Shown piece after piece: positions 1 through 8,918 of a DNA stretch of 64,000 bases (position 1 is the first letter of the stretch; the number at the start of each line of letters is the position of its first letter). The translations under genes and the position numbers were made by a program. The notes under the pieces were generated by a model, which saw nothing but the letters and a program-made list of their open reading frames with translations, made no database searches and was not told the origin of the DNA. The stretch spans positions 191,258 to 255,257 of the forward strand of contig NZ_CP123388.1 in assembly GCF_040409955.1 (NCBI RefSeq). The letters run 5' to 3'. This stretch comes from Salipiger sp. H15. Lineage in GTDB: Bacteria > Pseudomonadota > Alphaproteobacteria > Rhodobacterales > Rhodobacteraceae.

Positions 1-101
1 TGTCGCAGGAGGAGCGCGACCAGTTCCTCAAGCTGTGCCGCAAGCTGATCCTCGGGGGCGGGCTTGCCGCTTCCAAGGCGCTGTCACCGCACGACAGCTG
101 A
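1..101 (+). CDS. C-terminal end of an unidentified gene (possibly MarR-type regulator)
   Basis: The frame beginning at base 3 is open from the window edge to a TGA at 99-101 and encodes 32 residues (SQEERDQFLKLCRKLI...). The start lies outside the window. The short acidic/basic helical tail resembles the C-terminal dimerisation helix of MarR-family regulators, but 32 residues are too few for a firm call. It converges on the cytochrome gene, whose stop lies 42 bases away on the other strand. Confidence 0.45.
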   Translation, partial: SQEERDQFLKLCRKLILGGGLAASKALSPHDS

Positions 102-142
102 AGCGCGCGCCCGAGCGGCGCCTGGCCCTGCCTGCGCGGGGT

Positions 143-1534
143 TCAGGACGTGCGGGCCGCGCGGCGCCGACGCAGGATCATCACGCCGGCGACAAGCAGG
201 ATGCCAGCAAGGATCATCGCCGCCACGAGTGCCGCGTGGACCCAGGCGAGCAGGTCCGACGTCGGACCGCCCGCCCGGATCTGCGCCACGTCCGCGGCCG
301 AAACCTCGTGGTCGGCAGCCCCGTACTGCGCGAAGACGTAGTTTGAAAGGCTGGCGATCTCGTCGTCGCTCAGCGCGTTGAAGGCGTTCACCTGTTCGCC
401 GAAGGGCGGCATGAAGACATGCCCGTCCGCGGTCTCGCGATCGACGCCGTTGAGGACCGCCGCGATGAAGTTGACCGTCGAGGCACCCGCGGTGGCGGAG
501 TTGTGGTAGAGGCTCGGGTAATACTGGTCCTTCGTGCCCTGGCCGTTGATGCCGTGACAGGAGGCGCAGTTCGCGGAATAGACCTGCGCCCCCGCCGCAA
601 GGCCCGAAGGCGCGGCGTCGAGGCCGCGGAAGCCCGCGGTCATGTTCCCGGCCTGCCCCCGACCGAACCGCTCGGTCCCGGCAACCGCGGGCACGTCCGC
701 AAGGTAGGTCGCCATGGCGGCAAGGTCGTCCTCACCCAGCTTCGAGAAGCTGTGGCTGACCGCCTCGGCCATGCTGCCGCCCGCCTGCGCCCTGCCCTCG
801 GCGCGGCCGGTGGCGAGATAGGCGACGATCTCGTTCTTCGACCAGGCGCCGATGCCGTCCTGCGGATCGGAGGTGATGTTGGGCGCGTACCAGGCCCCGA
901 CCTGCGCCCCGGCAAGATGCTGGCTGGCCTTCTCCTGCATCAGCACGCCGCGCGGCGTGTGGCAGGTCGAGCAATGCGCCGGCCCCTCGACCAGATAGGC
1001 GCCGCGGTTCCACTCGGCGGATTTCCCGGGCTCATCCTCATGCACCGACGTGTCGCGGAACATCAGGTTCCAGCCGATCATCGAGGCGCGGACGTTGAAC
1101 GGAAACGGCAGGCGTGTCTCGGCGCTCGGCGCGTCGATGGGCTCCACGCCCTGCATGAAATAGGCATAGAGCGCGTGGATGTCCTCGTCGGTGATCCGGG
1201 CAAAGGCCGTGTAGGGCATCGCCGGGTAGAGGTTGGCGCCATCGGCGCGCACGCCGCGCCGCACCGCGTCCGAGAACTGCGCCTCGGTGTAGCTGCCGAT
1301 GCCATAGTCCACAGAAGGGGTGATGTTGGTGGCGACGATGTCGCCGACCGGAGAGGCGATCACGTGGTTGCCGCCGAAGGGCTTGTCCTCGCTGCCGGTG
1401 TGGCAGGCGACGCAGTCCGACGCGGTCGCGACGTAGCGGCCGCGCTCGACCAGCTCCTCGGGGAAATCGGCGGCCAGCGCCGCGCCCGCGAGCAGCGCGA
1501 GACCCGCGGAAAGGGTGACTTTCTGGAACATCAT
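143..1534 (-). CDS. Triheme cytochrome c subunit of membrane-bound sugar/alcohol dehydrogenase
   Basis: This 463-residue protein is the electron-transfer subunit that passes electrons from the adjacent GMC flavoprotein to the membrane quinone pool. Three CXXCH heme sites are visible: CVACH at 41-45, CSTCH at 188-192 and CASCH at 323-327. Candidate axial methionines are M106, M255 and M375. A signal peptide covers about residues 1-21 and one C-terminal membrane segment about 428-454, followed by an RRRR stop-transfer cluster. Length and three-heme layout match the cytochrome subunits of gluconate 2-dehydrogenase, fructose dehydrogenase and FAD-glucose dehydrogenase. Its ATG overlaps the flavoprotein stop codon (TGATG), indicating translational coupling; a second ATG lies one codon downstream. 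The sugar or polyol substrate cannot be read from sequence. Confidence 0.9.
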   Translation of the reverse strand: MMFQKVTLSAGLALLAGAALAADFPEELVERGRYVATASDCVACHTGSEDKPFGGNHVIASPVGDIVATNITPSVDYGIGSYTEAQFSDAVRRGVRADGANLYPAMPYTAFARITDEDIHALYAYFMQGVEPIDAPSAETRLPFPFNVRASMIGWNLMFRDTSVHEDEPGKSAEWNRGAYLVEGPAHCSTCHTPRGVLMQEKASQHLAGAQVGAWYAPNITSDPQDGIGAWSKNEIVAYLATGRAEGRAQAGGSMAEAVSHSFSKLGEDDLAAMATYLADVPAVAGTERFGRGQAGNMTAGFRGLDAAPSGLAAGAQVYSANCASCHGINGQGTKDQYYPSLYHNSATAGASTVNFIAAVLNGVDRETADGHVFMPPFGEQVNAFNALSDDEIASLSNYVFAQYGAADHEVSAADVAQIRAGGPTSDLLAWVHAALVAAMILAGILLVAGVMILRRRRAARTS

Positions 1535-3153
1535 CAGGCGCCTTTCGCCTCGGAAATGAGCGCCTCTGCCGCCATGAAGGCCAGCGAGGTCATGGTGATC
1601 GTGCTGTTGCCGCAGGCGGTCGACGCCATGGCGCCGCCGCCGGGCAGGTAGAGGTTGGCGTGGTCATGCGCCCGGCACTGGCGGTCGACGACCGAGTCCG
1701 CCGGATCGTTGCCCATGATCGTGCCGCCCATGATGTGCTTGGAGGTCGAGAACTTGTCGCCCGCCGGCTTGAAATCGGTCGCGCCCATCGCCTCGGCGAT
1801 CCGCTGCGCCATGGGCTCGCCGTACTCGCGCGAGGCGCGCCGCGTGTATTCGCCCACGTCCCAGTGGACGCTCGGCTTCGGCAGCCCGTGCCAGTCCCTG
1901 TCCGACGACAGCGTCAGGCGGTTGTTCGGATCGGGCAGCATCTCGTAGGCGGCGACGAGGTTGACCGAGGTGGCGGTGCGCCGGCGGATCTCCTCGTCGA
2001 GCGCCCGGCCGACCTTGCCGCTCGCCAGTGCCTGCTTGGCGATGAAGCGGTTGCGGGCGAAGTTGTTCAGGCGGAAGTAGGCGCCCGCGTGGTCGCCGCG
2101 GAAGTCGCCCTGCGAGGTCTCCATGATGCCGCTGTTCACCACCGGCCCCGCGCCCAGCCAGTAGGGCTCGGTCACGGTGAAGGTGTAGCCCTGCTGCGGG
2201 TGGTCCATCATGTTGCGCCCGACTTGGTCGGAAGAGTTGGCGAGCCCGGCCGGGTTGCGGTCGTCGGCCGACATCAGCAGCAGCTTCGGGGTCTCGATGC
2301 CGTTGCAGGCCAGCACGAACTGCTCGCCGGTGACGCGGTGGCTCACGCGGTTGCGGTCGAGGTAGTGGAGCGCGACGATCCGGTTGCCCTCGCCGCTCTC
2401 GACCCGGTGGACCACCGCGTTGTCGAGGATGGTGGCCCCCTTGGCCTCGAGCCGGTTCAGCGCCGTCGCGGCATCGTATTTCGCGCCGACCGGGCAGACC
2501 GGCACGCAGTTGTTGTTGGCGCAGCAGGCGGGGCGATCGTCATAGGGCGTGCCCGAGTTGCGCGCCTGCGCCACGGGAAGGTTGCGCAGGCCGAGCTTTT
2601 CCTGGACCACCTGCGTGAACTTCCGCTCGCCCTGCGACAGCGGCAGGTGCGGCATCGGGTAGTCCATCGAGCGCGGGCGCGGCGGCCATTGCAGCTCCGG
2701 GTCCGACGGGCCGCAGATGCCGAGCGCGGTTTCCGTCATGTTGTAGTAGGGATCGAGCGTCTCGTAGTCGAAGGCCCAGTCCCGGCCGACGCCGTAGCGC
2801 GATTTCAGCCGCATGTCCTCGGGTGTCAGGCGCCAGCAGGTCCCCGCCCAATGCCAGGTCGAGCCCCCGGCATAGCGCAGGTAGGTCGGGTCGTATTTGT
2901 CGGGCCCGGTGCTGCCGAGATAGTCCTGCCCGAAGAAGGGGTGCGGCGCCCAGTCGGCGGGCGGATAGGAGGCGGTGGCGTCGGGCTTCGCGCCGAGCGG
3001 CAGGTTTCGGTAGTTCTCGACGATCCGGGCGCGCGACACGCGCGGCCCGGCTTCGATCATCAGGACTTCGAGTCCGGCGTCGAGGCATTGCTCGGCGATC
3101 ACGACGCCGACGACGCCGGTGCCGACGATGACGACTTGCGAGGAGCTGGTCAT
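1534..3153 (-). CDS. GMC-family FAD sugar/polyol dehydrogenase, catalytic subunit
   Basis: This 539-residue flavoprotein is the catalytic subunit of a three-part periplasmic dehydrogenase of the gluconate/glucose/fructose/sorbitol type. The N-terminal FAD-binding motif GTGVVG is at 11-16, with the ribose-binding Glu at 34. Cysteines 210, 211, 216 and 220 (CC-x4-C-x3-C) match the spacing of the 3Fe-4S ligands in bacterial FAD-glucose dehydrogenase. The C-terminal GMC signature with a GN-S-T segment is present near residue 515. It has no signal peptide, so export presumably relies on the Tat signal of the small subunit encoded just upstream, as known for this family. The order small subunit - GMC - cytochrome is the standard operon order. 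Confidence 0.9.
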   Translation of the reverse strand: MTSSSQVVIVGTGVVGVVIAEQCLDAGLEVLMIEAGPRVSRARIVENYRNLPLGAKPDATASYPPADWAPHPFFGQDYLGSTGPDKYDPTYLRYAGGSTWHWAGTCWRLTPEDMRLKSRYGVGRDWAFDYETLDPYYNMTETALGICGPSDPELQWPPRPRSMDYPMPHLPLSQGERKFTQVVQEKLGLRNLPVAQARNSGTPYDDRPACCANNNCVPVCPVGAKYDAATALNRLEAKGATILDNAVVHRVESGEGNRIVALHYLDRNRVSHRVTGEQFVLACNGIETPKLLLMSADDRNPAGLANSSDQVGRNMMDHPQQGYTFTVTEPYWLGAGPVVNSGIMETSQGDFRGDHAGAYFRLNNFARNRFIAKQALASGKVGRALDEEIRRRTATSVNLVAAYEMLPDPNNRLTLSSDRDWHGLPKPSVHWDVGEYTRRASREYGEPMAQRIAEAMGATDFKPAGDKFSTSKHIMGGTIMGNDPADSVVDRQCRAHDHANLYLPGGGAMASTACGNSTITMTSLAFMAAEALISEAKGA

Positions 3154-3189
3154 GGGGAGGCTTTTCTTGGGAGGAGGAAGGAAGGCGAA

Positions 3190-3744
3190 TCAGAAGCGCG
3201 GCAGGTCGGTAAGCGGATAAAGGTCGTTGCCCCAGCCGTTCGGCGCGGAGAAGCCGAAGCTGGGGATCGCGACCATGTCGAGCGTCGGCTGGTAGAGCAG
3301 CGCCTCCTCGTAGGTGAAGAGCGTCGCGCCCCGCTCGAAGGAGGACGAGCCGGTGTACCAGGTCTGGATCACCCAGTAGGCGAAGTCGCGCAGCGGGCCT
3401 TCGGGCAGGTCCTCGAAGAACTGCTCTACCTCGCGCGCGTCGCGGGCCGCGGCGGTGTCGATGATCGCGTCGAGCATCTGCTCGAGGTCGGGATAGGTGG
3501 CGCTGGCGAAGCGCGCGATGCGCGCCCCCACCGCCGGGTCGAGGTGATGGTTCACCAGCAGCTGCGAGGCCGAAAGGAACTTCTCTTCGGCACCCGCCGA
3601 AAGGGCCGCGCGCAGCGCGCCCGGCGTGGCAAGCGTGGCGAATACGGCTGCGGTCCCGAACAGCAGCTGGCGGCGGCTGGCCCGGGGGAGATCGGTTCTG
3701 GAGTTCAAGGTGTCCCTCGTTGACGACGTGGGGAAGGCGGTCAT
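3190..3744 (-). CDS. Small (gamma) Tat-exported subunit of sugar dehydrogenase
   Basis: This 184-residue protein belongs to the gluconate 2-dehydrogenase subunit 3 / sorbitol dehydrogenase small-subunit family. A twin-arginine signal (SRRQLLFG, about 23-30, then a hydrophobic stretch ending near ALRAALSA) is clear. In this family the small subunit acts as chaperone and hitchhiker carrier: the folded FAD subunit is exported in complex with it. It is the first gene of the operon, 36 bases upstream of the GMC gene, and is divergent from the LysR gene, so the shared 99-base region between them should hold the operon promoter. Confidence 0.85.
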   Translation of the reverse strand: MTAFPTSSTRDTLNSRTDLPRASRRQLLFGTAAVFATLATPGALRAALSAGAEEKFLSASQLLVNHHLDPAVGARIARFASATYPDLEQMLDAIIDTAAARDAREVEQFFEDLPEGPLRDFAYWVIQTWYTGSSSFERGATLFTYEEALLYQPTLDMVAIPSFGFSAPNGWGNDLYPLTDLPRF

Positions 3745-3812
3745 TCACGACCTGGCCTGCGTGATAACGCCGCACCGCATATCGCTTGCCCTGACATAAG
3801 ACAAATCGTATT

Positions 3813-3831
3813 AATTGAACCATAATTAAGC
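3813..3831. promoter_or_regulatory. Inverted repeat between sugar dehydrogenase operon and lysR
   Basis: TTAATT-GAACCAT-AATTAA has perfect 6-base arms around a 7-base centre, in an AT-rich spot of otherwise GC-rich DNA. It lies 12 bases before the lysR start codon and about 70 bases before the divergent dehydrogenase operon, the usual place for LysR self-binding. It is a candidate operator; binding is inferred. Confidence 0.4.
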
Positions 3832-3842
3832 AAAGTCAATCA

Positions 3843-4781
3843 ATGAGCCTCCCCCCTCCCCGCCAGCTCGAAGCCTTTCTCGCGGTCGCCGAAGCCCGCT
3901 CGTTCCGGCTTGCCGCCGACCGGCTCGGCATGTCGCAGCCGGCGCTCTCGCAGAACATCGCCCAGCTCGAGGCCCACCTCGACACGCGGCTTTTCGACAG
4001 GAGTACGCGCTCGGTGCGGCTCACCGCGGAAGCGGCCGAGCTGCAGGCGCACCTGTCGCGGCTGCTGCCAGCGCTGCGCGACGCGCTCGACCGGACACGG
4101 GACTTCGGCAAGGACCGCAACGTGACGCTCCGGCTCGGCTTTCTCGCCTCGGCGGCGGTCAAGTACCTGCCCATGGCGCTGCGGCAGTTCCGGGCGGAGC
4201 ACCCCGAGGTGATGGTGCATGCGCGGGATGACACGGCCGAGGGGCTCTTTGCCGCGATCCACGAGGGCACGCTCGACCTCGCGGTCTCGAGCTTCCTGCC
4301 GCACAGGAACAAGGACGTGGACTTCGAGCTGATCCGGGCCGATCCGTTCATGGCGGTGCTGCGCCGCGACCACCCGCTGGCCACCCGGGACGAGATCACC
4401 TGGTCGGAGTTGCTGCGCTACGACTTCATCGGCGCGAACAGCGGCAGCGGCACGCGCTTCGTCACCGATGCGGCGATGCAGTCGATCAACCACCCGGCGC
4501 GCACGGTCATGGATTTCAACCACTTCCTCGCGGTGGCGGGGATGATCGAGGCGGGCATGGGGGTGAGTGCGCTACCGACGGTGAACTGCCCGTCGCCGGA
4601 CCACCCGGTGCTCTGCACGGTCAGGCTGGTCGATCCCGTGGTGACGCGGGATCTGGGCGTGCTGACCCGCGCGCTCGACGGCTCGCGCTCGCGCTTCATC
4701 CAGAGCTTTCGCGACTGCATCGTCGCGGCGGCGGCCGCGGCGCATTCCGACCTGCCGCAGGACGAGGCCAAGGAAGTGTGA
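3843..4781 (+). CDS. LysR-family transcriptional regulator
   Basis: A 312-residue LysR protein. The N-terminal winged helix-turn-helix is at about 5-62 (LAADRLGMSQPALSQNIAQLE recognition region, split here as a helix pair), followed by a linker helix and a type 2 periplasmic-binding-like effector domain from about residue 92. Divergent orientation to the sugar dehydrogenase operon, with an inverted repeat just before its start codon, suggests that it controls that operon in response to a substrate or product. The effector is unknown. The gene on its far side (tctA) converges on it. Confidence 0.85.
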   Translation: MSLPPPRQLEAFLAVAEARSFRLAADRLGMSQPALSQNIAQLEAHLDTRLFDRSTRSVRLTAEAAELQAHLSRLLPALRDALDRTRDFGKDRNVTLRLGFLASAAVKYLPMALRQFRAEHPEVMVHARDDTAEGLFAAIHEGTLDLAVSSFLPHRNKDVDFELIRADPFMAVLRRDHPLATRDEITWSELLRYDFIGANSGSGTRFVTDAAMQSINHPARTVMDFNHFLAVAGMIEAGMGVSALPTVNCPSPDHPVLCTVRLVDPVVTRDLGVLTRALDGSRSRFIQSFRDCIVAAAAAAHSDLPQDEAKEV

Positions 4782-4838
4782 GCCTTCGCCTTCGAGACCG
4801 GCGCAGCGCCCGTCCGGCACGCCGCGCCGGCCCTTCTC

Positions 4839-6422
4839 TCACGGGTTGCGGGCTTGCCGCACCATGCGGAACAGCAGGAAGGCCGAGCAGGCCAGCATCC
4901 CCAGCGCGATCGGCGACTTCAGCAGGAAGAACGCGTCCCCACCGGAGGCGGTGAAGGCGCCGCGCACCAGCCCTTCGAGCGTCGGGGCCAGAAGGAAGCC
5001 GATGACGAAGGGCAGGATGGAAATCTGCAGGCGCCGCAGTGCGTAGCCGATGAGCGCGAAGACCCCCGCCGTCAGCAGCCCGACGTAGCCGCCGTCCTGC
5101 ACGTAGGCGGCGGTGAGCGACACGGTCAGGATGACCGGCAGCATCAGCTCCTTCGGGATCCGCACCAGATGGCCGAGAACGCCCATCAGCATCCCGCCGA
5201 GCGTCCAGTTGAAGATATTCGCCACCACCATCATGGTGAACATGCCGAAGGCCATCACGAGGTTGGTGTTGAGGATCGTGTCGAACCCCTCGATGTGCTG
5301 GATCGGGGTGAACTGGAAGACCTGCGGGCCGAAGGAGAAATCGCCGATCGTCTCGACCGCGAGGATGATGAAGACCGCGGCGAAGTTGCCGGGAATGCCG
5401 AGGCTCATCACCGGGATGAGGTTGGCGCCGGAGACGGCGGAGTTCGCCGCCTCGGTCGCCACCACCCCGTCCGGCGTGCCCTGCCCGAAGGCCTCGGGCG
5501 TTTTCGAGCGGCGCTTGGCGGTGTCGTAGCTGAGGGTCGCGGCGGTCGTGGTTCCGATGCCGGGCAGCGCGCCGATCACCGTGCCGATCACCGCGGCGCG
5601 CAGGATGCCGGGCATCATGCGCAGGCGCTCGGCCCAGCTCAGCGCCGGCCCCATCTCGGGCCGCTCGCGGCTCGGGGCCTCGGTCTTGCGGGCCTCGTGC
5701 ATCTCCTCGATCGAGATCAGCACCTCGGAGATCACCAGCACGCCAAGCACCGCCGAGGTCAGCGGCAGGCCGTTGCCGAGCTCGGGGATGCCGAAGGTCA
5801 GCCGCGGGCCGTTGCCGGACATGGTCGATCCGATGAGCGAGACGAACATGCCGAGCAGCCCGCCGATCAGCCCCTTCAGCGGCGCCTTGCCGACCACCGC
5901 CGCCATGAAGCAGAGCGACAGGATGATCAGCGCCGACTTCTCGGGCAGGCCGAGGATGCGCTCGACCGCCACGGCGATGGCGGGGGCGGCGATGAAGAGC
6001 ACGATGTCCGAGAAGTTGTCACCCATGACCGAGGCGAAATGCGCGGTCTGGATCGCCTTCTTGCCCAGCCCCTTGCGCGCCATCGGGTAACCGTCGAGCG
6101 TGGTGAGGAAGGCGTCGGGGGTGCCGGGTGTCTTGAACAGGATCGCCGGCACCGCCCCGCCCACGGTCGCGCCCTTCATGATGCCGAGCAGGCAGCCCAG
6201 CACCGGGTAGAGCGCGTCGTTGCCGTAGCCGAAGATCGACACGAGGATCGGCAGCGCGATGGCCATGGCAAAGGGGCCGGACATGCCCGGCACCGCGCCG
6301 ATGAGGATGCCCACCAGCACCCCGATCAGCACCATCAGCACGGGCATCAGCAGCAGGGAGCCGTCGGCGCCCTGGAACACGGAAGTCACGCCGAGGCCGA
6401 CGTATTGCAGGAGTAGGTCCAT
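4839..6422 (-). CDS. tctA: Tripartite tricarboxylate transporter, large permease TctA
   Basis: This 527-residue integral membrane protein is the large permease of a TctCBA secondary transporter. About a dozen hydrophobic segments are visible, with the family's glycine/proline-rich repeats in each half (GAVPGMSGPFAMA near 43 and GALPGIGTTTAATLSYDTAK near 285). Length is close to the usual ~500. It lies 13 bases downstream of tctB and is the last gene of the gntR-tctC-tctB-tctA transcription unit. The transported carboxylate cannot be predicted from the permease. Confidence 0.93.
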   Translation of the reverse strand: MDLLLQYVGLGVTSVFQGADGSLLLMPVLMVLIGVLVGILIGAVPGMSGPFAMAIALPILVSIFGYGNDALYPVLGCLLGIMKGATVGGAVPAILFKTPGTPDAFLTTLDGYPMARKGLGKKAIQTAHFASVMGDNFSDIVLFIAAPAIAVAVERILGLPEKSALIILSLCFMAAVVGKAPLKGLIGGLLGMFVSLIGSTMSGNGPRLTFGIPELGNGLPLTSAVLGVLVISEVLISIEEMHEARKTEAPSRERPEMGPALSWAERLRMMPGILRAAVIGTVIGALPGIGTTTAATLSYDTAKRRSKTPEAFGQGTPDGVVATEAANSAVSGANLIPVMSLGIPGNFAAVFIILAVETIGDFSFGPQVFQFTPIQHIEGFDTILNTNLVMAFGMFTMMVVANIFNWTLGGMLMGVLGHLVRIPKELMLPVILTVSLTAAYVQDGGYVGLLTAGVFALIGYALRRLQISILPFVIGFLLAPTLEGLVRGAFTASGGDAFFLLKSPIALGMLACSAFLLFRMVRQARNP

Positions 6423-6435
6423 GGAGGGAGGGTCC

Positions 6436-7059
6436 TCAGAGGTCGGCGTTCGGGGGCAGCTGGATATTGTCCAGCAGGCCGTCGAAGATCAGGATCATCA
6501 CCGCGACCGTGGCCGCGGCGACCAGCACGTCGCGCCCGCGCAGCCGGTGGCAGGTGATCGAGATGAAGCCGCAGGTCAGCAGCGTGCCGCCGACGAAGAA
6601 GCCGGACACGTCGAAGGGAAAGCTTGCCGATGCGGCGCGGTAGCCGCTGAAGGCGGTGAGCCCGAGCGCGTTGGTCAGCCAGACCAGCACCGGGCCGGTG
6701 GCGTTCATCACCAGCAGGCTGACGGCGGTGAGCAGCAGCGACCGGCCGAGGAAGCCGAGGTTGCCGAGGCTGATGCGCCCGACCTCCTCGCCGCCCGACC
6801 CGCGCCTTGCGCCGAGCTGGCTCAGGATCAGCAGCGCCGCCAGCGGGACCATGAGCCCCACAAGCAGCACCGGGAAGAAGCTGTCACCGGGCACCATGCG
6901 CCCGGTGAGGTTCTTCTGCAGGAAGCCGCTGCCGATGTCCCGGGGAAACCAGACGAGCAGGCAGAGGGCCACGAAGGCCAGCGTGCCGAGGCCGATCCAG
7001 AGGTTCCATCGCCCGCCGGAGGCCGCGCCCGCCGCGGTTTCCTCGGGACCGCCGGTCAT
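6436..7059 (-). CDS. tctB: Tripartite tricarboxylate transporter, small permease TctB
   Basis: A 207-residue membrane protein with about four to five hydrophobic segments, the usual layout of TctB, which associates with TctA. The sequence is poorly conserved across the family, so the call rests on length, topology and its place between tctC and tctA. Its ATG overlaps the tctC stop by 4 bases (ATGA), indicating coupled translation. Confidence 0.85.
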   Translation of the reverse strand: MTGGPEETAAGAASGGRWNLWIGLGTLAFVALCLLVWFPRDIGSGFLQKNLTGRMVPGDSFFPVLLVGLMVPLAALLILSQLGARRGSGGEEVGRISLGNLGFLGRSLLLTAVSLLVMNATGPVLVWLTNALGLTAFSGYRAASASFPFDVSGFFVGGTLLTCGFISITCHRLRGRDVLVAAATVAVMILIFDGLLDNIQLPPNADL

Positions 7060-7994
7060 TGCGCGAAGGCCTTCATCATCTCGACGTTGGCGTCGTAGGT
7101 GGCGAGGATCTGCTCGCGCAGCGCGTCACCCTGCGTGACGATCGGCGCGGGCGGGTACTGCTTCTCGATGAACTGGCGGGTCTCGCTCTCGGGATCGGCG
7201 AGGATCTCGGCCACCACCGCGGCGATCTCGTCGCGGATCTCCTCGGGCAGGCCGGCCGGGGCGGTGATGATGTACTGGTAGCCGAGGTTCAGCTCGATCC
7301 CCATGTCCCTCAGCGTCCGCTTCTCCGGGTCGAGCGCGACCGGGGTGGTCTCGGCCGAGGCGAGGATCTTCAGCACGCCGGCCTCGACCAGCGGCTTCTG
7401 CACGCCGCCGCCCCAGCCGACATTCGCATCCATCGACACCAGCGCGTTGAGCGCGCCCTTGCCGCCCTCGGTGCGCAGGTGGTTGACGCTGATGCCGAGG
7501 CCGCGGGCCACCAGTTCGGCGCCGGCCTCGACCTGCGTGCCCCAATTGGCCCAGACGATCTGCTCACCGCCCGCCGCCGCGGCCTGCAGGTCCTCGAGCG
7601 TGTTCCAGCCGCTGTCGGCGCGCGCCAGAACCGCCATCTGCGAGCCCGCGGTCGTGGTGATGTAGGTGAAATCCTCGGGCGAGAGATTGTCGCTGTTCAT
7701 CGGTGCGAAGTCGTAGGTGGTGGTGATCGCAAAGCCGAGCGTCTGCCCGTCCGGCGCCTCGGACTTCAGCTGCGCCGACATGACCGTGCCGTCCTCGCCC
7801 GCCTTGTTCTCGGGCGCGATCTTCCAGCCGCGCCGCGCCTCGATTTCCTTGGCGAGGGTGCGGCCCTGCACGTCGGTGCCGCCGCCGGCGCCGTAGCCGA
7901 TCCACAGGCGGATCGGCCCGTCGGGCTGCCATTCGGCAAAGGCGGGGCCGGCGAGGGCCAGCATCGAGGCGGCGATCAGAAGCGATCTTTTCAT
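7056..7994 (-). CDS. tctC: Tripartite tricarboxylate transporter, substrate-binding protein TctC (Bug family)
   Basis: A periplasmic binding protein of 312 residues. I place the start at the ATG at 7994 because GGAG lies 8 bases upstream; a GTG four codons earlier also opens the frame. The signal peptide is MKRSLLIAASMLALAGPAFA. The mature part carries the Bug-type fold with a GYGAGGGTD loop and conserved pocket segments. Bug proteins usually bind carboxylates or small amides. The gene lies 39 bases after the GntR/UTRA gene on the same strand, so it is probably controlled by that regulator, possibly together with the gamma-glutamyltransferase across the divergent promoter. Confidence 0.88.
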   Translation of the reverse strand: MKRSLLIAASMLALAGPAFAEWQPDGPIRLWIGYGAGGGTDVQGRTLAKEIEARRGWKIAPENKAGEDGTVMSAQLKSEAPDGQTLGFAITTTYDFAPMNSDNLSPEDFTYITTTAGSQMAVLARADSGWNTLEDLQAAAAGGEQIVWANWGTQVEAGAELVARGLGISVNHLRTEGGKGALNALVSMDANVGWGGGVQKPLVEAGVLKILASAETTPVALDPEKRTLRDMGIELNLGYQYIITAPAGLPEEIRDEIAAVVAEILADPESETRQFIEKQYPPAPIVTQGDALREQILATYDANVEMMKAFAQ

Positions 7995-8033
7995 GTCTAT
8001 CTCCACTGTTGTGTTTGCGTTTTCTTGTTGGGG

Positions 8034-8822
8034 TCAGAGGCCGGGCTTGCGCTCGACCAGTTCCATCGGGCGATGGCCGCGCGGCAGCTCGAAGCGCTGC
8101 ACGATCTGGAGCCGGCCGTCGCGGTCGTACTCGCTGGCGTCCCAGATCATCCCGACATGCGGCGCGGCGAGGTCGAGCTGCTCGCAGGCATGGCGCGACA
8201 GCAGCTCCGCGCTGGCGCTGTGCCGCACCTGCGCGGTGCGGATGCCGAAGCGCTCCCACAGCATCCGGTGGTACGAGGCGCCATGCAGCGTCTCGGCGCC
8301 GTCGCCGGGCAGGTCCACGTGGTACTCGCAGCGCATGAAGAACGAGCTGTAGGCCGGCGAGGCCCCCGAGACCCAGACCAGCCGGTCGAGGCGCATGACC
8401 TCCTCGGCCTCGAAGCCGGTCAGCAGCGGGCCATATTCCGCCGTCGGCACCCGCTGCACCCGCAGGACGCGGGTGAAGGGCATCATCTCCTCGCCCGTCA
8501 CGGGGTCGCGGAAGCGGTAGACGTGGACCTCGGGCACCTGGTGGTTCAGCTCGGCGATGAAGCTGCCGAGCTTGCGGCGGCGGATCACCAGCCCTTCCTC
8601 GACGAGCTGCGCCAGCGCCTTCTGCACCGTCGACAGGCCCACCGGCAGCGCGGCGCTGATCTCGGTCTCCTTGGGCAGGTGCCCGCCCGGCATGAAGGTG
8701 CCGGAATGGATGCAGGCGGCGAAAGCCTCTGCCAGGCGCTGGTACTTCACGCCGGTGTCGGGGGTCGCCTCCCACTGCGCCACGAGCGGCGCGAGGGAGA
8801 GCTTGCTGGTCATGGTGCTCAT
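8034..8822 (-). CDS. GntR-family regulator with UTRA effector domain (HutC subfamily)
   Basis: A 262-residue regulator with an N-terminal winged helix (about residues 20-85; LPVGLSTVQKALAQLVEEGLV is the recognition segment, broken by me for reading) and a C-terminal UTRA ligand domain. The start is uncertain: ATG at 8822 is taken, and ATG at 8813 is equally possible. A longer TTG-initiated version would overlap the operator palindrome at 8857-8868 and is unlikely. It is the first gene of the tctCBA unit and stands divergent from the gamma-glutamyltransferase gene. Two similar boxes in the shared region fit autoregulation plus control of that gene. Confidence 0.85.
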   Translation of the reverse strand: MSTMTSKLSLAPLVAQWEATPDTGVKYQRLAEAFAACIHSGTFMPGGHLPKETEISAALPVGLSTVQKALAQLVEEGLVIRRRKLGSFIAELNHQVPEVHVYRFRDPVTGEEMMPFTRVLRVQRVPTAEYGPLLTGFEAEEVMRLDRLVWVSGASPAYSSFFMRCEYHVDLPGDGAETLHGASYHRMLWERFGIRTAQVRHSASAELLSRHACEQLDLAAPHVGMIWDASEYDRDGRLQIVQRFELPRGHRPMELVERKPGL

Positions 8823-8856
8823 ACAACAACGGTAATAATGAGTGTTTGCACTTGTC

Positions 8857-8868
8857 AACTACGTAGTT
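8857..8868. promoter_or_regulatory. Candidate GntR/UTRA operator box 1
   Basis: AACTACGTAGTT is a perfect 12-base palindrome in the divergent region between the GntR/UTRA gene and the gamma-glutamyltransferase gene. GntR proteins bind short palindromes of this size. It pairs with box 2 at a 30-base centre-to-centre distance. Confidence 0.5.
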
Positions 8869-8886
8869 AATAATGTAGGATAAGAA

Positions 8887-8898
8887 AACTAGGAAGTT
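8887..8898. promoter_or_regulatory. Candidate GntR/UTRA operator box 2
   Basis: AACTAGGAAGTT matches box 1 at 10 of 12 positions and lies 30 bases (about three helical turns) from it, 20 bases before the gamma-glutamyltransferase start. The match and phasing suggest cooperative binding by a dimeric regulator. Confidence 0.45.
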
Positions 8899-8918
8899 AT
8901 TTGGAGAGGCAGGGCGGC

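Noticed and set aside
1660..3723. Long plus-strand open frame (687 codons) opposite the GMC gene
   Set aside because: It is antisense to the well-supported flavoprotein and small-subunit genes; its Arg/Val/Ala/Gly-rich composition is the usual shadow of GC-rich coding DNA.
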